Assembly (NCBI GenBank): GCA_013180625.2
Contig: SNVD02013943.1
Coordinates: 780,690 to 844,689 of the forward strand
Direction: 5' to 3'
Origin: Boswellia sacra
Taxonomy: Eukaryota > Streptophyta > Magnoliopsida > Sapindales > Burseraceae
Length of the DNA: 64,000 nucleotides
This document shows, piece by piece, positions 1-12,814 of the stretch (positions are counted from its first letter, which is position 1; each line of letters opens with the position of its first letter). A model generated the notes under the pieces. It was not told where the DNA came from and made no database searches. It worked only from the letters and a program-made list of their open reading frames with translations. Both the position numbers and the translations under genes were made by a program.

Positions 1-2113
1 ACTTCAATAAATGATAAAAAGACACATTGCCAAAGGATAAAATATGCAATCGTTTCTACACAAATATAATTTTTATGCCATAAAGAATAAATTTTTTTTT
101 CTAAGAAACGCGGTAAAGAAAAAGTATGTATCAATGGAATGTATAGAGAAAAATATCCCAAGAAATTTATCAAACAAGTAATTAATAACATTTGAATTAG
201 ATAAGATGTTATTAAAAGATAATTTTCTTGTTAATTTTTAATTAGTTAAAAGTGGGATCATTTTTTAACAACAGTGAGTAGCAAATAGCACCACACTCTA
301 ATGAAAACTAAACCAACTCTTTATAATTAATGGAATTTTTTTTATCAAACAAATATAATATATGGTCAATAAACTTGATAATATATAAAAAAAAATATCC
401 TTAAGTTTTTATCTAATTTGAACCGAAGAACAGGATGAGTTGGCCTTTTTAATTAATTACGCCTATAAAATTATCAAAATCCATCAATCGTTAAAAATTA
501 AAGCGACAAGAATTTCATTCTAAAAATTTTTCATTCCAATTATAAATTCCTAAATTAATTTATCAAATTCAATTAAAAAGGAAAATGAAAAATGACAGAT
601 CTCCCCCCCCAAAAAAAAAAAAAAAGCTGGCCACGAATGCAGCCACCCCCAAACAAGCCACTCAAACCTAGCAACAATAGCTCCACCACCTCCGTCCACG
701 CAAACCCAGTAACGCCAATAGCTTCACCACCACCATCCACGCAAACCAGCCACAACCACTAAAATCCCTCAAAAAAGAAAAAAGGAGGAGAGAGAATACG
801 TCCATCCAATGACATCATCACCACCTCCATAAAAACCCAAACAACATAGATTCTTGAATGTATAAAGATTATAAGGAAGCCAAAACGAGGAGACATTCAC
901 GATGGCATCATCATCGTCACCAACGTCGGAATTTTCCAAGCCGAACTCGGATCCTGGTTATACAGAATTCGCACTCCGAGCGTAGCACAAACATTGAGAG
1001 TCGATCACTAGATGGCAAGGCGAGCCGTTTGGAGTTTCCGGGTTGGTTGGGAAAGGATTTGAGTTCCACAATGTTGTGATAGAGGCTCCGGTTCACTCTG
1101 TCCAGTTGTCGGATTTGGAATTGAGTCGTTTGGTGAGGTTGGTGGGGTAATGCTGATGGGTAAGGAAAGTTAATGCTTCTCTTTCTTTTTCTTTTAAATA
1201 TATGATTAATTTTTTATTTTAAGAATTATGTTATACAAAAGTAAATTTGTCTTTTCGTCAATAGATTTATAATAATTTCAGGATTGACTAAAAAGACGAA
1301 GTGTCCCCCCTTGATTTAAAAAAAAAAAAAAAAAAAACACTCATTCTCCACATAAAATTATGTCAAACCTCAAAAATTGTTTTTTTAAATTTAACAGTTA
1401 ATGAATTTATGATAACTTCATTGATGTAATTAGTTAAAAAAAGAAAAAAAATAATTTTTTTTATATTTAACGGTTGATGAATTTATGATAACTCTAGCGT
1501 CTAATTGATTTCAAAGGCAAATACCTTTTTCGCCTGAAATTAAATTAAGCCAAAACCCATGCACTATCCTGTCAATAAATGATCATATAGACGTCACATT
1601 TTTGGGTAATCTAAAAATTAGACTTGTATATTTTCATAATAACAAATAACCAACCAAAACTCAACTCAGCCGACAATAACAAGAATGCAAAAGAGGAACC
1701 GTTCATCAACAAAGGCAATTTATTTCTAGCTCTTAAATGCAGAAGAGAATAGTATACTTGTATTGATTGATTAATAGAAAGTAAAAAATAATAAAACACG
1801 TATTCATATTCATCAAACAGAATGCGTCAGTTACACGGACCTGCAAACTGGCAGATGACATGAATATAAAGGAACCTACTCAAAAGTGCATTTTCTGATA
1901 CAACTCAGAAAAATAATGAAAGAAGCATCTCCCTAATAGTAGTTTGTTTATCTAATCAAGTAGAAAAAATAGGATAAGGCTACCGACGAAGGACAAGGAA
2001 AAACCAATAAACATAACTAATAAGGTAAAATACTCCATGGCGTATTAGGTAATGCAGAAATGAATAAGGTCAATCACGAAGGCTACGACTGAAAACAGCT
2101 TACTACTACATGC
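1..2113. other. AT-rich intergenic region
   Basis: Upstream flank of the window up to the stop codon of the RHM gene. It is AT-rich with several A or T homopolymers (for example near 610-625 and 1318-1337) and a low-complexity CCACC-rich stretch at about 640-770. The final part (about 1800-2113) lies just downstream of the minus-strand RHM stop codon and probably contains its 3' UTR. No gene is recognised apart from the possible fragment listed separately. Confidence 0.6.
914..1150 (+). pseudogene. possible decayed gene fragment, unrecognised
   Basis: This stretch is less AT-rich than its surroundings. An ATG at about 902 opens a short Ser-rich frame that hits TAG at about 985. Coding-like sequence then seems to continue in other frames to about 1150, giving the appearance of a frameshifted gene relic or first exon. 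No domain is recognised and the call rests only on composition and frame structure. It may be chance open frame. Confidence 0.2.
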
Positions 2114-4218
2114 CTAAGTTCTCTTGTTGGGCTCAAAAACATACTTAATCAGCGATTCCTTGATGGATAGCAACTCGGGGAACTCTTTCTTCAACTTAGA
2201 AGCGTCCATCTCGTTATTGCTTCGAGGGGCAACTATCACCTTGGCTTGCTCTTCCAGTGTGAAATTTTGCCACTTGAACCCAGTGTCAATATAAGTCTTG
2301 TACATCTCCAGGATTTCATTATGGCTCACAACCCCAGGGTTTGTGAAGTTCCATATACCCCTCAAGTTGCGCTTTGCCATCTCAATTGCAAGGGGTAGAA
2401 GTTCATCCAGGACAGTCATGCTGTTTGGAATATTAACCACTTTGTTATAACGAGAGATCTTGGTGATGAAGTTGCGTGGATTGTTTAGGTCAGAAGAAAT
2501 TGGCATTCGGACTCTTAGCGTGCAAACATTGTCATATTCTTTCAACAGCTCTTCAACCTGATTAAAGATAATGAAAAATATTATTTATTTATACTCTAAA
2601 ATTAAAATTTGAAAAATAAAGAAATGCGTAAGACTACAGGTTCAAGTAAACTTACCATTGCTTTGGTTTTCGAATAGAAAGAACCAGTAAAATTGGGTTT
2701 GTCTTCCTCTTTAAACCCAATGCCAGAGCCCTCCGGATGATTAGCATCGTACTCAAATATACACCCAGTAGCAAAGTTCACCATCAAGAGGCCATGCTCT
2801 CTGCAGACGTCTGCTAAGGTCAAGGTTCCAGCAACATTTACGCGAATGGTTTCAGTTTTATGAGATTCACACCAATCGACGTTAGGTCTACCAGTTACAC
2901 CAGCAGCGTTAAGCACATGTGTTGGTTTAACATTTTGAAAATCTCCAATGAGAGATGATCGATCCTCCAAACGCCCTTTTCCATACTCATAAGGAATTCC
3001 CTGTTTCTCACACAACTTCCCAAGTAGACCTCCAATCCACCCTGTCCTACCATAGATCAAGAACTTCAAGGATGGTTTTCGAGGAGAGCTGCATTTGGTA
3101 GTCGGAACTACCATTCGGGTCTGATTAGTATTAATTGAGACGTAAGATGCAGATTTGCTCTCATCAGATCCATCAAAATGTCTCCCACCTGGCATCATCA
3201 ACATTCTTGGATGAGGAAGTAATGCACCAGAGACATCACCCCACCAATCAGGATTTTGAGTGTACCAATCTATGGTCTTCCTCAACCCCTCCTGCCATGT
3301 AGTTCGCTCTAACCACCCCAAATTTTTCAGCTTCTCATCATCAAGGAAGTACCTCTGATCATTAAATGGTCTATTTTCTACAAACTTTATGCTTGAATCC
3401 GGGTCCATTGAGAAGAGCTTGCATATATCTTTAGCCACATCGATTACTCGCCTTTCCTTCTTGGTCCCAATATTGTAAACATGGCCAACTTCTCCCTTGT
3501 GAAGAATGACTTCAAAAGCCTCGGCAACATCCTCACAATATAAATAACTTCTAACATTGGAACCATCACCATGAATTGGAAGAGGCAATCCTCTCATGGC
3601 CAAGAGGATAAACTTTGGAATTAACTTTTCAGGGAATTGATTGGGCCCATATACATTGTTCCCGCGAGTTGTTATCACAGGTAGCCCATACGACCTACCA
3701 TATGCCATAACAAGCATTTCTGCTCCAGCTTTAGTTGCAGAATATGGGTTGGTTGGCAGGAGTTGTGAAGCTTCATGGTTACCCACAACGGCATCCTCAT
3801 CTGTCTCCCCATAGACCTCATCTGTGCTCACATGGATGAACCTCCGGATCTGGCCAGTAACTTTACAGGCTTCAAGAAGGACATGGGTTCCATAGATGTT
3901 GTTCTTGGTAAATTCAAAACTGTTACCAAAAGAGTTATCGACATGAGTCTGGGCTGCAAAGTGCATTATAGTGTCGATGGACTCGGTGATCAGGAGGAAG
4001 TTGACAAGGTCAGCGCTGCCAATGTCCCCCTTAACAAATTTAAAATTGGGGGATGCCTTTGAGGGCAGGAGGTTCTTCAGATTTGAACAGTAATCAAGCT
4101 TGTCAAGCACTACAATTTTGTAGTCCGGGTAGTTACGAATTAGCCGGTTGCAAACATGGGAAGCAATAAACCCAGCTGCCCCAGTAATCAGGATGTTCTT
4201 GGGGGTGTACGTAGCCAT
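2114..4218 (-). CDS. RHM1: trifunctional UDP-L-rhamnose synthase (RHM)
   Basis: The product converts UDP-glucose to UDP-L-rhamnose in the cytosol, supplying rhamnose for pectin and flavonol glycosides. The two coding exons on minus are 4218-2656 (521 codons) and 2557-2114 (147 codons plus stop), joined by a GT..AG intron, giving 668 aa, close to the family's usual size. The N-terminal dehydratase domain shows the NAD-binding GAAGFIAS motif (residues 13-20), STDEVYGE (131-138) and the YxxxK pair Y159/K163. The C-terminal epimerase/reductase domain shows GRTGWIGG (390-397) and YSKTK (Y515/K519). Both halves look intact, so this should be a working enzyme. The start is the first ATG after the 5'-UTR intron and begins MATYTPKNIL as in the family. 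Which RHM paralogue (1, 2 or 3) it is cannot be settled here. Confidence 0.96.
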
Positions 4219-4234
4219 GACAAAACAACTTCTA

Positions 4235-4904
4235 TAAAGAAAATCATAAACTAAAATCAGAACTACCAGCCAAAAAGTTCAAACAAAAATGTTAAAACAA
4301 AAAATTAACAATTTTGCAGCAAGAAACTAGATCTAAACATCTACAAAATACAAACTTATGCCTCAGAAACATGAAATAATAAGACATTGCATCATTAAGA
4401 GAGAACCAAACTTAAAATAGATCTCATAGCAAGCATAACAGTTAACATAAATTAAGATCTGAATGCCATACACAGTGGACGATTATCCATACAAAACAGG
4501 CATATCAAAGCATGACTAAATTGGCAGATCCAAAAGCTAATTACAGGTAAAAGCAGAGATCTTTAACTAAAATAAATGATCCACGAACAATTTCACAAAA
4601 CACGACAACAACAAGTTGTGATCTCAAACTAACACTTTAAATTCATTTCTATTCTCATAAAGAAAAGATCCACCAGATCCAAGTACACAACAACTCAAAA
4701 ATGCAGCGAAGCAAAAGTTCACGCAAAATAAAAAAAAAAAAAAAACGAAAATTCTCAACATTTATCAACAGATCTAACAAAAGTAAGAACTGCTGAAACC
4801 AAATCATCAACAAAACACAAAATCAAAGACGTGTAACATCACGATCATACAGAACGCCCACCAACAAAGCAGTTAAAAAGAACAGATAAAGTTACGAGTT
4901 TTAC
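4235..4904 (-). other. 5'-UTR intron of the RHM gene
   Basis: On the minus strand a donor (..TTGTAG|GTAAAA) at 4904 follows a leader exon of about 130 nt, and an acceptor (..TTTATAG) lies about 15 nt before the ATG at 4218. The interval is AT-rich and non-coding. Leader introns are common in broadly expressed plant genes and often raise expression. The exact acceptor (two nearby AGs) is uncertain. Confidence 0.6.
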
Positions 4905-5053
4905 CTACAATTCCGCTCAGATGAATCAAACCCAGATGAGAAAACACGATTCTCAACCAGAAGAAGATGCGTAGAAAGAGAGAGAGAGAAAGAAGGAGAC
5001 AAGAAAGGAGGAAGAAACCGCCACGATTTTGGGTCATCTCCTCCCCTCTCTTC

Positions 5054-5061
5054 TATTTATA
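5054..5061 (-). promoter_or_regulatory. TATA box of the RHM gene
   Basis: TATAAATA on the minus strand. It lies directly upstream of a GA-rich leader (GAGAGAGA at about 4977-4990) and the 5'-UTR exon. The spacing implies transcription start near 5025-5030. Confidence 0.6.
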
Positions 5062-5069
5062 TTTTTGTC

Positions 5070-7388
5070 TCAGAGACTGTTGAAGCTGAACTTTCCCTAA
5101 ATTACTCAAATGCCCTCCCCGTCCCCACTGCGTTTCATTTCCTCCTCAATGCACGAGTCATAGTTAGTTTAGGCATTATGAAAGTTAGTGCCAGCCAAAA
5201 TGTTTTACAACAAGTGCTAGAGTGTAATAATCTTATGATACGGCTACGTCTGATTGGTTATAAACGTTTTAAGTCAAGTCTCTTCCCCTTAACTTTAATT
5301 TGATAGCCAATGGGGAATTGGAGATTTTTGAGTATTAGTAGATTCGGTTCACCTTGAGAGAATTATGAGCCCAATTATGGGAGAATTCCTACCTACCACC
5401 TTAAAGTAGAGCATGCAAGTTGTTTTTATGGAGGGACAAAGTTGTAAAATAAATTATTTTTGAAATTATAAACTATAAAATTAATTTTCAAATTTTAAAA
5501 GTGATTACATATAGAAGAATAAGGGCGGAGAGTATTATTTTATTGGAATAAAAGCAATTAATCTTCAGCACAAATTTATGGGCAAGAGTGTTTTGACTCA
5601 TTTGGATGAGATTACTCATTATAGACATTAATGTGCATTGTGTAATTAGAGAATTAATGTGGAAGCTTTTGGGATTTTGGAAAGTTAAAAACGCTTGTTG
5701 GCTATTGCCTGGAAAGGTGATAATACTTTCTTCGTCTTAGTTGGACTTGGACAATTAAAAGCTTTTCCAAAACCTTGTTGAATTGGAAATCGAATGTACT
5801 CTAGCTAGCTTTCCCCTTCGCTTTGCGATTTTCTTATGGAAATATTTTCTTTTTGCCAAATTAATAAGGGGATTTAGTGTGTGTGAAATTAATGTATTAT
5901 TGCCATGTTTACTGCATGATACTATATAGTACATTGTATTATATTATATTGTTTACTATTATATGGTATAATAAAAATAGTGTTATGTCAAAATTATATT
6001 ATGTTTAGTGCACTCATTCATGCATTGTATCAATTCGTAGAAAAAAGTAAGAATTCTTTTTCAAAAACAATATATATAATATAAAAATATTTTTATTTTC
6101 CTTACAAAATTAGTTATTTATTAATTTATTACAACAATCAATGAATGCCGAAATTTTTTTCGTCAAATTTTTTGGTCAAGAGACAATATGTAACACCCTT
6201 TCCTCACGCATCGTATCGTGGGTTCTACCAGACTTATGATGGAGGCTTAAGCATGTTATTTGGTACTCGGGGCCAATGCCCTCATTAGAACTATCAGACA
6301 ATTCAAGTTTATAATAGCATGTTGGGTGCTGATGGGTCTAGTGGGGACATTGGATCTCGGGTGTCACCCAGTGGGAGCGATGACGCCCTAAAATAACCCA
6401 TTTTTAATTTTTAGAAAATAAATTTAAAATTAATTTGATTTTATAATTTATATACCCAAATAAATAATTATTTTTAAAATTTAAAAAATTAAAGGGTATT
6501 ATTGGATATATATAATTTTATAGGGACAATTTTGACATTTTAGAATTAGTATTATACAATGTAATGTTAATGTCATGTATTAACTCTATGTAATTTAATA
6601 CAATGTGTATGCATCTATGGGTTATACTTATTATAAATTAATACTATACTAAATTAAAATCAAACACATGTATTACATTATTGAATACAATATAGTAAAA
6701 TAGTACTATATAATTTTGCGTACCAAACATAACCTATATGCCAAATTTCGGTAGTGCTGATTAAGTTCAAAAATCTTTTAAATATACGATCAAGTTCATT
6801 TCATTAGCTAAAAATGCCCGTTAATATATGGCTCATGCAAGTGTCTTGTAAATGTTTCACATGCTTAATAAATCATTATCTAGCGATTGGGTAAAATATT
6901 ATACACATTTGACAAGTTGCTACACAAGGGATTTTTTTAATTAAAATATGTATTATAAAATGCTCAATAAACCATTGTCGACCATGCATAATAAAATATT
7001 TGACGCACCTTGACGAGGAGCTCAACATAACTTGTAGTAAGATTATAATCAAATGAATAGTAACTCTGCTGAGCACATTAGAGTTAACTATTTTAATAAA
7101 ATCTTTTGTAGGCTGGTTAAAACTCATTACAGTACCAATATTTGATATTTTCAATCAAAATAACGTTATTCTTCTAAAATTTTTATCTCAAATTTATAAA
7201 TTAAACTTATAAATTAAATTAAGATCACAACATTTGGTATGCATGATTTAAGATAGAATTTTGTGATGTATAATGTTGCTCTTTTAATCTACCCAAAAAT
7301 CTACTAATTGCAATACAAGTTAAGCATATAGAAAATAAGATAAGGGGTAGCTTATCTTTTCATTGTAACTTAACGTAATTTCAATTAG
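5070..7388. other. intergenic, promoter flank and repeats
   Basis: This is the RHM promoter flank followed by AT-rich intergenic DNA. No coding region is recognised. It contains the putative inverted-repeat element at 5902-6735. A more GC-rich block at about 6188-6395 begins TGTAACACCC, like some LTR ends, but no partner LTR is visible. Confidence 0.5.
5902..6735. mobile_element. putative non-autonomous DNA element with degenerate terminal inverted repeats
   Basis: The left edge (ATGTTTACTGCATGATAC, then ATATAGTA) matches, in inverted orientation, the right edge (reading inward ATGTTTGGTACGCAA, then ATATAGTA). The interior is mostly AT-rich with several ACAATGTA-like repeats and a GC-richer block. 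No transposase ORF is present. The superfamily is not determined and no target duplication is clear. Confidence 0.35.
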
Positions 7389-7393
7389 AGTAG

Positions 7394-8816
7394 TGATGCG
7401 TTCGAAACTAGCAAGTATACTAGTCGCACAAGTAATAAAGTGATAAGTAGATATCGTTCCCACGAGGATTGATTCTAATTGAATTCGTTATTTTCCAGCA
7501 ACGATAAACTAAACAGGGGGGGTTTTGTTGAATGATTAACTAAATGAAATAAGAATGCAAATTAAGAATAACAAAACAGAAGTTAATTTGAATGAAAGAT
7601 CAATGAGAGACACTTGGTTAAGGGTTCTTTCTCTGCCACAAGATATGAATTTGTGAATTAACATAGAATTGTAATCCAATTACAGCATTGAAGTTATCAA
7701 CCGTAGATAACAACAAGCTCTGTTATCCCAATCTTTCCTTACTTTGTTGTTAAATAAAACAAGCTCTTTATTTAATCTCTATCCATTAAACAACCTAGAA
7801 CAAGCTCTCTAAGTTTAATTCAATAGAAGCATTACGATGAGAAAGATAGGTTGATCTAAGCAATAATCACACAAGTTCGGATTATTTAACCTAGGTTGTA
7901 TTTTCCAATTGCAATCTCTGATCACAATTTTGCTACTAATGATTGGAAATTCATGACAATTACGGATCAAGATTTCTAATCTAGCAATAGACAACAACAG
8001 ATTATATTCAGTTGGCCATTCCAAATACAATCAGTAAGCAATCATAAGCATTAGATATGGGAAAATACAAGCAACTTCAATTAGAGAATTGGATAACAAT
8101 TTCTTACACAATCAACTCACAAAATCCATATCAAGGGCTTTGAAATCACCCTCAACCAATTCAGATTTAGTTACACATATTCAATCAGAATAACAAATAC
8201 AATACAGAGAAATTCCAGAATTGAAAAGGAAAGAAAGAACTTAGCAAATTCTTTGAAAATCTTCTTTGTAGATGAATCTTCTTGGAATTGTAGTTCCTCC
8301 TCTTTCAAAATCTTCTTTCTCCTTCAAGAACTCCAAGGGATGAGAGAAATCCAGAAATGCAGCCTCCTCCCACGTTTTCCCCTCTTCAAGTTATGAAAAT
8401 AAAACCCTAAAATGTGTTTAAATACTCTGCTACAGTAACGTGCTACAGTGTCCCCGTATTATACATGCTACAGTGATGTGTGGAATTACATTTCTACACT
8501 TCTCACACTGTTTTGATTACAACTTTTGGTACACTGAATGGATTCATAAACCGTAAATTTCTCCAAAAAGTAGACTTCGAGAGCTTTCAACGGTATATGA
8601 TATGTCATCGGGTTCATTGTATATCAATACAATTAAATCCGAGAAGATGGCTGACTAGCAGAGGTGAAAATGAAGGGTTTTACTCCATTTTTGTGCAAGT
8701 TGCTCCAAAACTCCTACAAACATCAAAACCACACAAAAACATAAAAATACCAAGGAATATAGCAAAGAAACATGGACGAATTGATATAAAAGTAATACAT
8801 AAATAGACACCTATCA
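7394..8816 (-). mobile_element. solo LTR of an Athila-like Ty3/gypsy element
   Basis: This is a 1423-bp sequence bounded by TG..CA and flanked by a perfect 5-bp target duplication AGTAG (7389-7393 and 8817-8821). It aligns end to end, in the same orientation, with the 3' LTR at 55504-56919. No primer-binding site, polypurine tract or internal domain adjoins it, so it is a solo LTR left by LTR-LTR recombination. Read on minus it starts TGATAGGTGTC. A TATTTAAA-type TATA lies at about 8415-8422, with three copies of ACTGTAGCA just upstream (8428-8474). Confidence 0.92.
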
Positions 8817-9102
8817 AGTAGGAATATTTACACCCGTACAATTGTTTTGAACACTCATTTTCTATTTATCTTTAATTTAATTTTAAGATTTTTTTTCATA
8901 AATCCTTCAATATTTTCAAAATAATCTTAATTTAATCGAATTTTTATTTTTTATTAATTATATAATTTAATTTATAATTTAAAACACTTTGTTACTTTCA
9001 ATTGTTTGTTAGATACTTTTTAATACATAATTATCATTCTTTCTCAAGTTTAATAATCACCGTCTCAATTTCTTTCCTCGCTGCACGTTTCTATAACACT
9101 TA

Positions 9103-9651
9103 GGGGCGGATTGTTTTTCATCTGAAGTTTGAATTTTATTGAATCTCAGACTTCAAACTTTTTTATTTTGATTATTTTTGGGACTGAATACTTTTTTTTT
9201 CAAATTAAAACATCTAAATAGAAAAAACTATATTTTTTAGTTTTTATATAAAAGGAAAAATATCTGAATGGATTGCCTTTTTTATATTCTAAAATACCAT
9301 TTAATTCCTATTTTGTTAAATCTTTAAACGATCTTTTCCTATCTTTGAACCTTTGTGGAATCGCAAAATGTACCAACAGCATTTATTAACAATTTTTTTG
9401 TATTATAGTATTTTAATTTTGATTTTGTTGTATTGATTATTTATAAATATTTATATAATATATACAATTTACAATACCAATAATATTAAATAAAGGCATA
9501 TATGTCAAATTAATAGCTTTCAGATGTTTTTAGTTATTAAAAATAATCAACTTAAGACTTATTATCAGATCTTAAAAATAAACAACAATCATATCACTCA
9601 AGCATTTGTATTCAGATTTATTCATATTTCAGACAAAAAAACAATGCCCCC
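9103..9651. mobile_element. MITE-like element, copy A of a two-copy family
   Basis: The ends are inverted repeats: GGGGCGGATTGTTTTTCATC on the left against, read inward on the right, GGGGGCATTGTTTTTTTGTC, with further similarity inside (CTGAA, TGAAT). TA flanks both sides. The interior matches the element at 15145-15840, notably a shared block around TATATGTCAAATTA. There is no transposase. The G-run plus TTGTTTT terminus resembles PIF/Harbinger-type MITEs, but the superfamily is an inference. Confidence 0.5.
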
Positions 9652-10677
9652 TAATATTTGTTTATACAAATCTACAGCGCCACTTCAATTGTATTTATCT
9701 TCCAAGAGAAGCAAAAATTAATCAAGGAAAAAGGTGATCTTTTACATCTTATGTGATTGGGAAATTAAGAAAAAATAACCCAAATTAAGGCAGTCAGTTG
9801 AAAAAGGTTTCACTTCTAAAAAAACTTCGATGCCATGATTTTTTTGTCCTAGAAATTATTTCAATACCATTTTTTAGATGCAAACAACGGATAAAGAATC
9901 TGACACTCAACAATAAATATAAAAAATCTAACAACAAATATTCGATAATGGACAACAAATATTTGAGATCCACCACTCGATAATAGACAATTGACATTCA
10001 GCGACGGATATTTAATACTTGAGAACTGATAAAAAAATTTGACAATTGATAACAGATAATTAACATCCTGCAACAAATTTCAACACTCTATGAAATCTCG
10101 TCTGACAGTCATTTTCTTCAACCTCCATCGTTCTCAATAAAAACCAATCATTTTTCAAGCATTTTCATATTTTTATATTATAAATCAATTTCACACGCCA
10201 TAAACACTTTTAAAGATAATAACAACAACAACAACAATAATAACAAAACATTACAAACTCAAGATTAGCATTTCAAACCCTAAAAATCAAATTGAAAATC
10301 ATAATCAACTAATAAGAATATTTTGCATTTATTTAAGACATTAAGGTAATTTCTCAAGAAAATTTTTTTTTAGAGAGATGCATATTTCAACTCCAATTTT
10401 TGTAATTCTTTCTATTAAATAAATCTAGTGCTTTAATTGGCTGGAACTTCTATTTTTTCTTTTACTGTCCTTAATCATGTAATCTAATCTTGCTATATTG
10501 GAATGTAGGCAAGAAGTTCCCATTGTGTTATATTTGGAGAATGAACTGTATATATTGGTTGAGAATTGCTAAAGAACTCATTGTTGATTGAGAAACTCAA
10601 TAGCACAGTTAATGATTAACCACGATCTCCAACATAGCCAATCAAACTGAATCAAACAGAAGACTTCACAACTACCA

Positions 10678-10712
10678 AATAATAATAATAACAATAATAA
10701 TAATAATAATAA
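10678..10712. repeat. AAT trinucleotide microsatellite
   Basis: An interrupted run of AAT/AAC trinucleotides (AATAATAATAATAACAATAA and onward). Simple-sequence repeat with no inferred function. Confidence 0.8.
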
Positions 10713-12814
10713 GAATTGTGAAAATGGACCCCAACTACGATGCTACTTTTAAAAATTTAGACACCGAGAAGAATTTTTTTTTTTTGTTATATAATGTCTA
10801 ATAGATAATAGATAGTGTTCAATAATATTTAACAATATTAGTTGTTAAACTTCTTTTTTTATTTCTATAATAATAAATAGCACCCTCCTCTCTATATGAG
10901 GACATTCAACAAAATTAAACCCCTTTTTTTATTCTACTTGGATTGAACTAAACTGGATGTAAAAATTAACTGAAAGGTATAAAAACCAGGATTCATGATA
11001 AATAAATACAAATATAAATGAAAAAATATTATTTTCATTTCATGCCTTTTTAAGCAATTTTATTTATGAGTCTTCTATTAATAAACATTTTTAAGGATGA
11101 GGCAATTACCTTGAATGCCTAATTTTTATAAAAATTTATATTCCTGAATTGGTCATAAAGAAATTTTCTATTATGGACAAAAATAATACAATTAAATAAT
11201 AAATCATTGCTTTTCGCACCCTTATTATTTAAAACTAATTTTTGTTTTCTTTTCGATATCATTAAAGTACCAAAAGAAAAAAAAAATAGCAGGAGGATCT
11301 ATACACCAAAATCTTTTAATTACAGTATTTCATGTCCTTTTACGAAATATATTTCCTGTCATGTTATTGTTATTACAGTTTGATGTTCTCTTTTACCAAC
11401 TTTTGTTCATTCAAGATTAATTCTTGAATATACAAAAGCAGTAAATATTAAAAAATAAAAATTGTTTAAGAATTGCCTCAACTTCAGATATATCATTATA
11501 CGATTAATCATTCAACAATAATATGAATATATGATCTAATAAATGAATTCAATAAATAAACTAAATCATGTGATTTGTTCATATCCTGATCCATCGGTGA
11601 ATTATTAAATTTATAAGACAAGTTATTTTTCTCTCTTATCCTTAATTTTGTATATAACTTTTTAATAGAAAGATAGAACGTTAACAATTAATGTTAATTT
11701 TGTATCTAACTTTTAATAGAGAAATAGAACTTTAATCATTATGTTACGTCTATAAAATTTTATAGTCAAAGAGAGAAATCTTATTTCCAATCTAACATTA
11801 ATTCTTGTTGTCCATCAAAATGAGATAACTTCTGCATATAAGTATTTTACTTGACCATAAAGTATAATTAATATAATTACATAAAAATTTATCCAATTTC
11901 ATTATTTATTAAAACTAATAAATAAGTCATCATGTAGACCTAATAGTCATGTAGGCCAAATAAATCTTATATATACTCATAGTCAATGAACAGATAGTGA
12001 TTCATCAGCTCTCAAACGCTTGCATGCAAACGAAACTAACCAACCATTGTAAATTATAAACGCTTGGACATTCCCCCACGACCGATCGAAACTTGGAAAT
12101 TTTACAGATTGAGATAGATTATTTGTTAGAGATTTATATACATAGATCTTGACATGGTAACATGATGATGACCCTATAATCACGAAATCTAAAATAGTTG
12201 GAAACTAAATATATCAAAACATTGTACTTACATCTTGCATAAAGAGCCAACAAACAAGAGGATGCCTAAGGATAGGGAAGGGTACTCCATGTATTAAATG
12301 GGATGTGCATCATGGAGAATGATATATGGAAGGATAATTTTTGTATTATAGGGGTGTACAGAGTAAATTAGCAATTTTTTAAACTTCACTTGACACTTGG
12401 TGATGTAAGAAGTAATGGGATGTTCATAGGCTTTTTTTTTTTTAGTGCAAATAGTCTCACCCTATCTTTATTAATTAATAATGAGTGTTCTAAGCATTTT
12501 TCTAGGTGAAAATAGTCCCACACTTCCAATTATTTAGAAAAAATTTTTATTGTCAATTTTGCTTTCTTATATTGATTACAAAACAATTCATCTAAATTTA
12601 AAAAAAAAAGAGGAAAAAATATTTTTCTTTATTTTAATTCTGTAAAATACTAAAAAAATTCATTATTTCTTATTTTATAAATGCTAGTATTTTATTTAAT
12701 TTTTTATCGTACTCTCTTTGTCTTTAAAGCATTTTGTTGTGACATTTATTTGAGTAATAAATAGTATTTAAAAAGGAGACTTGACTCTATAAATCTTTGA
12801 AATTAAAAAAAAAA

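Larger units (their letters stand above)
8822..12814. other. AT-rich intergenic region
   Basis: No gene is recognised. The region holds a PIF-like/MITE copy (9103-9651), loosely repetitive ACAACAAATATT-type motifs at about 9900-10080, an AAT-type microsatellite at about 10678-10712, and long A/T homopolymers. Confidence 0.5.

Noticed and set aside
6188..6395. GC-richer TGTAACACCC block as an LTR fragment
   Set aside because: Only one possible LTR end is visible, with no partner, no TSD and no internal domain; left unassigned.
8480..8806. 108-codon plus-strand ORF inside the solo LTR
   Set aside because: It is on the strand opposite to the element's transcription, in U3, and the equivalent frame is broken in the LTR at 55504.
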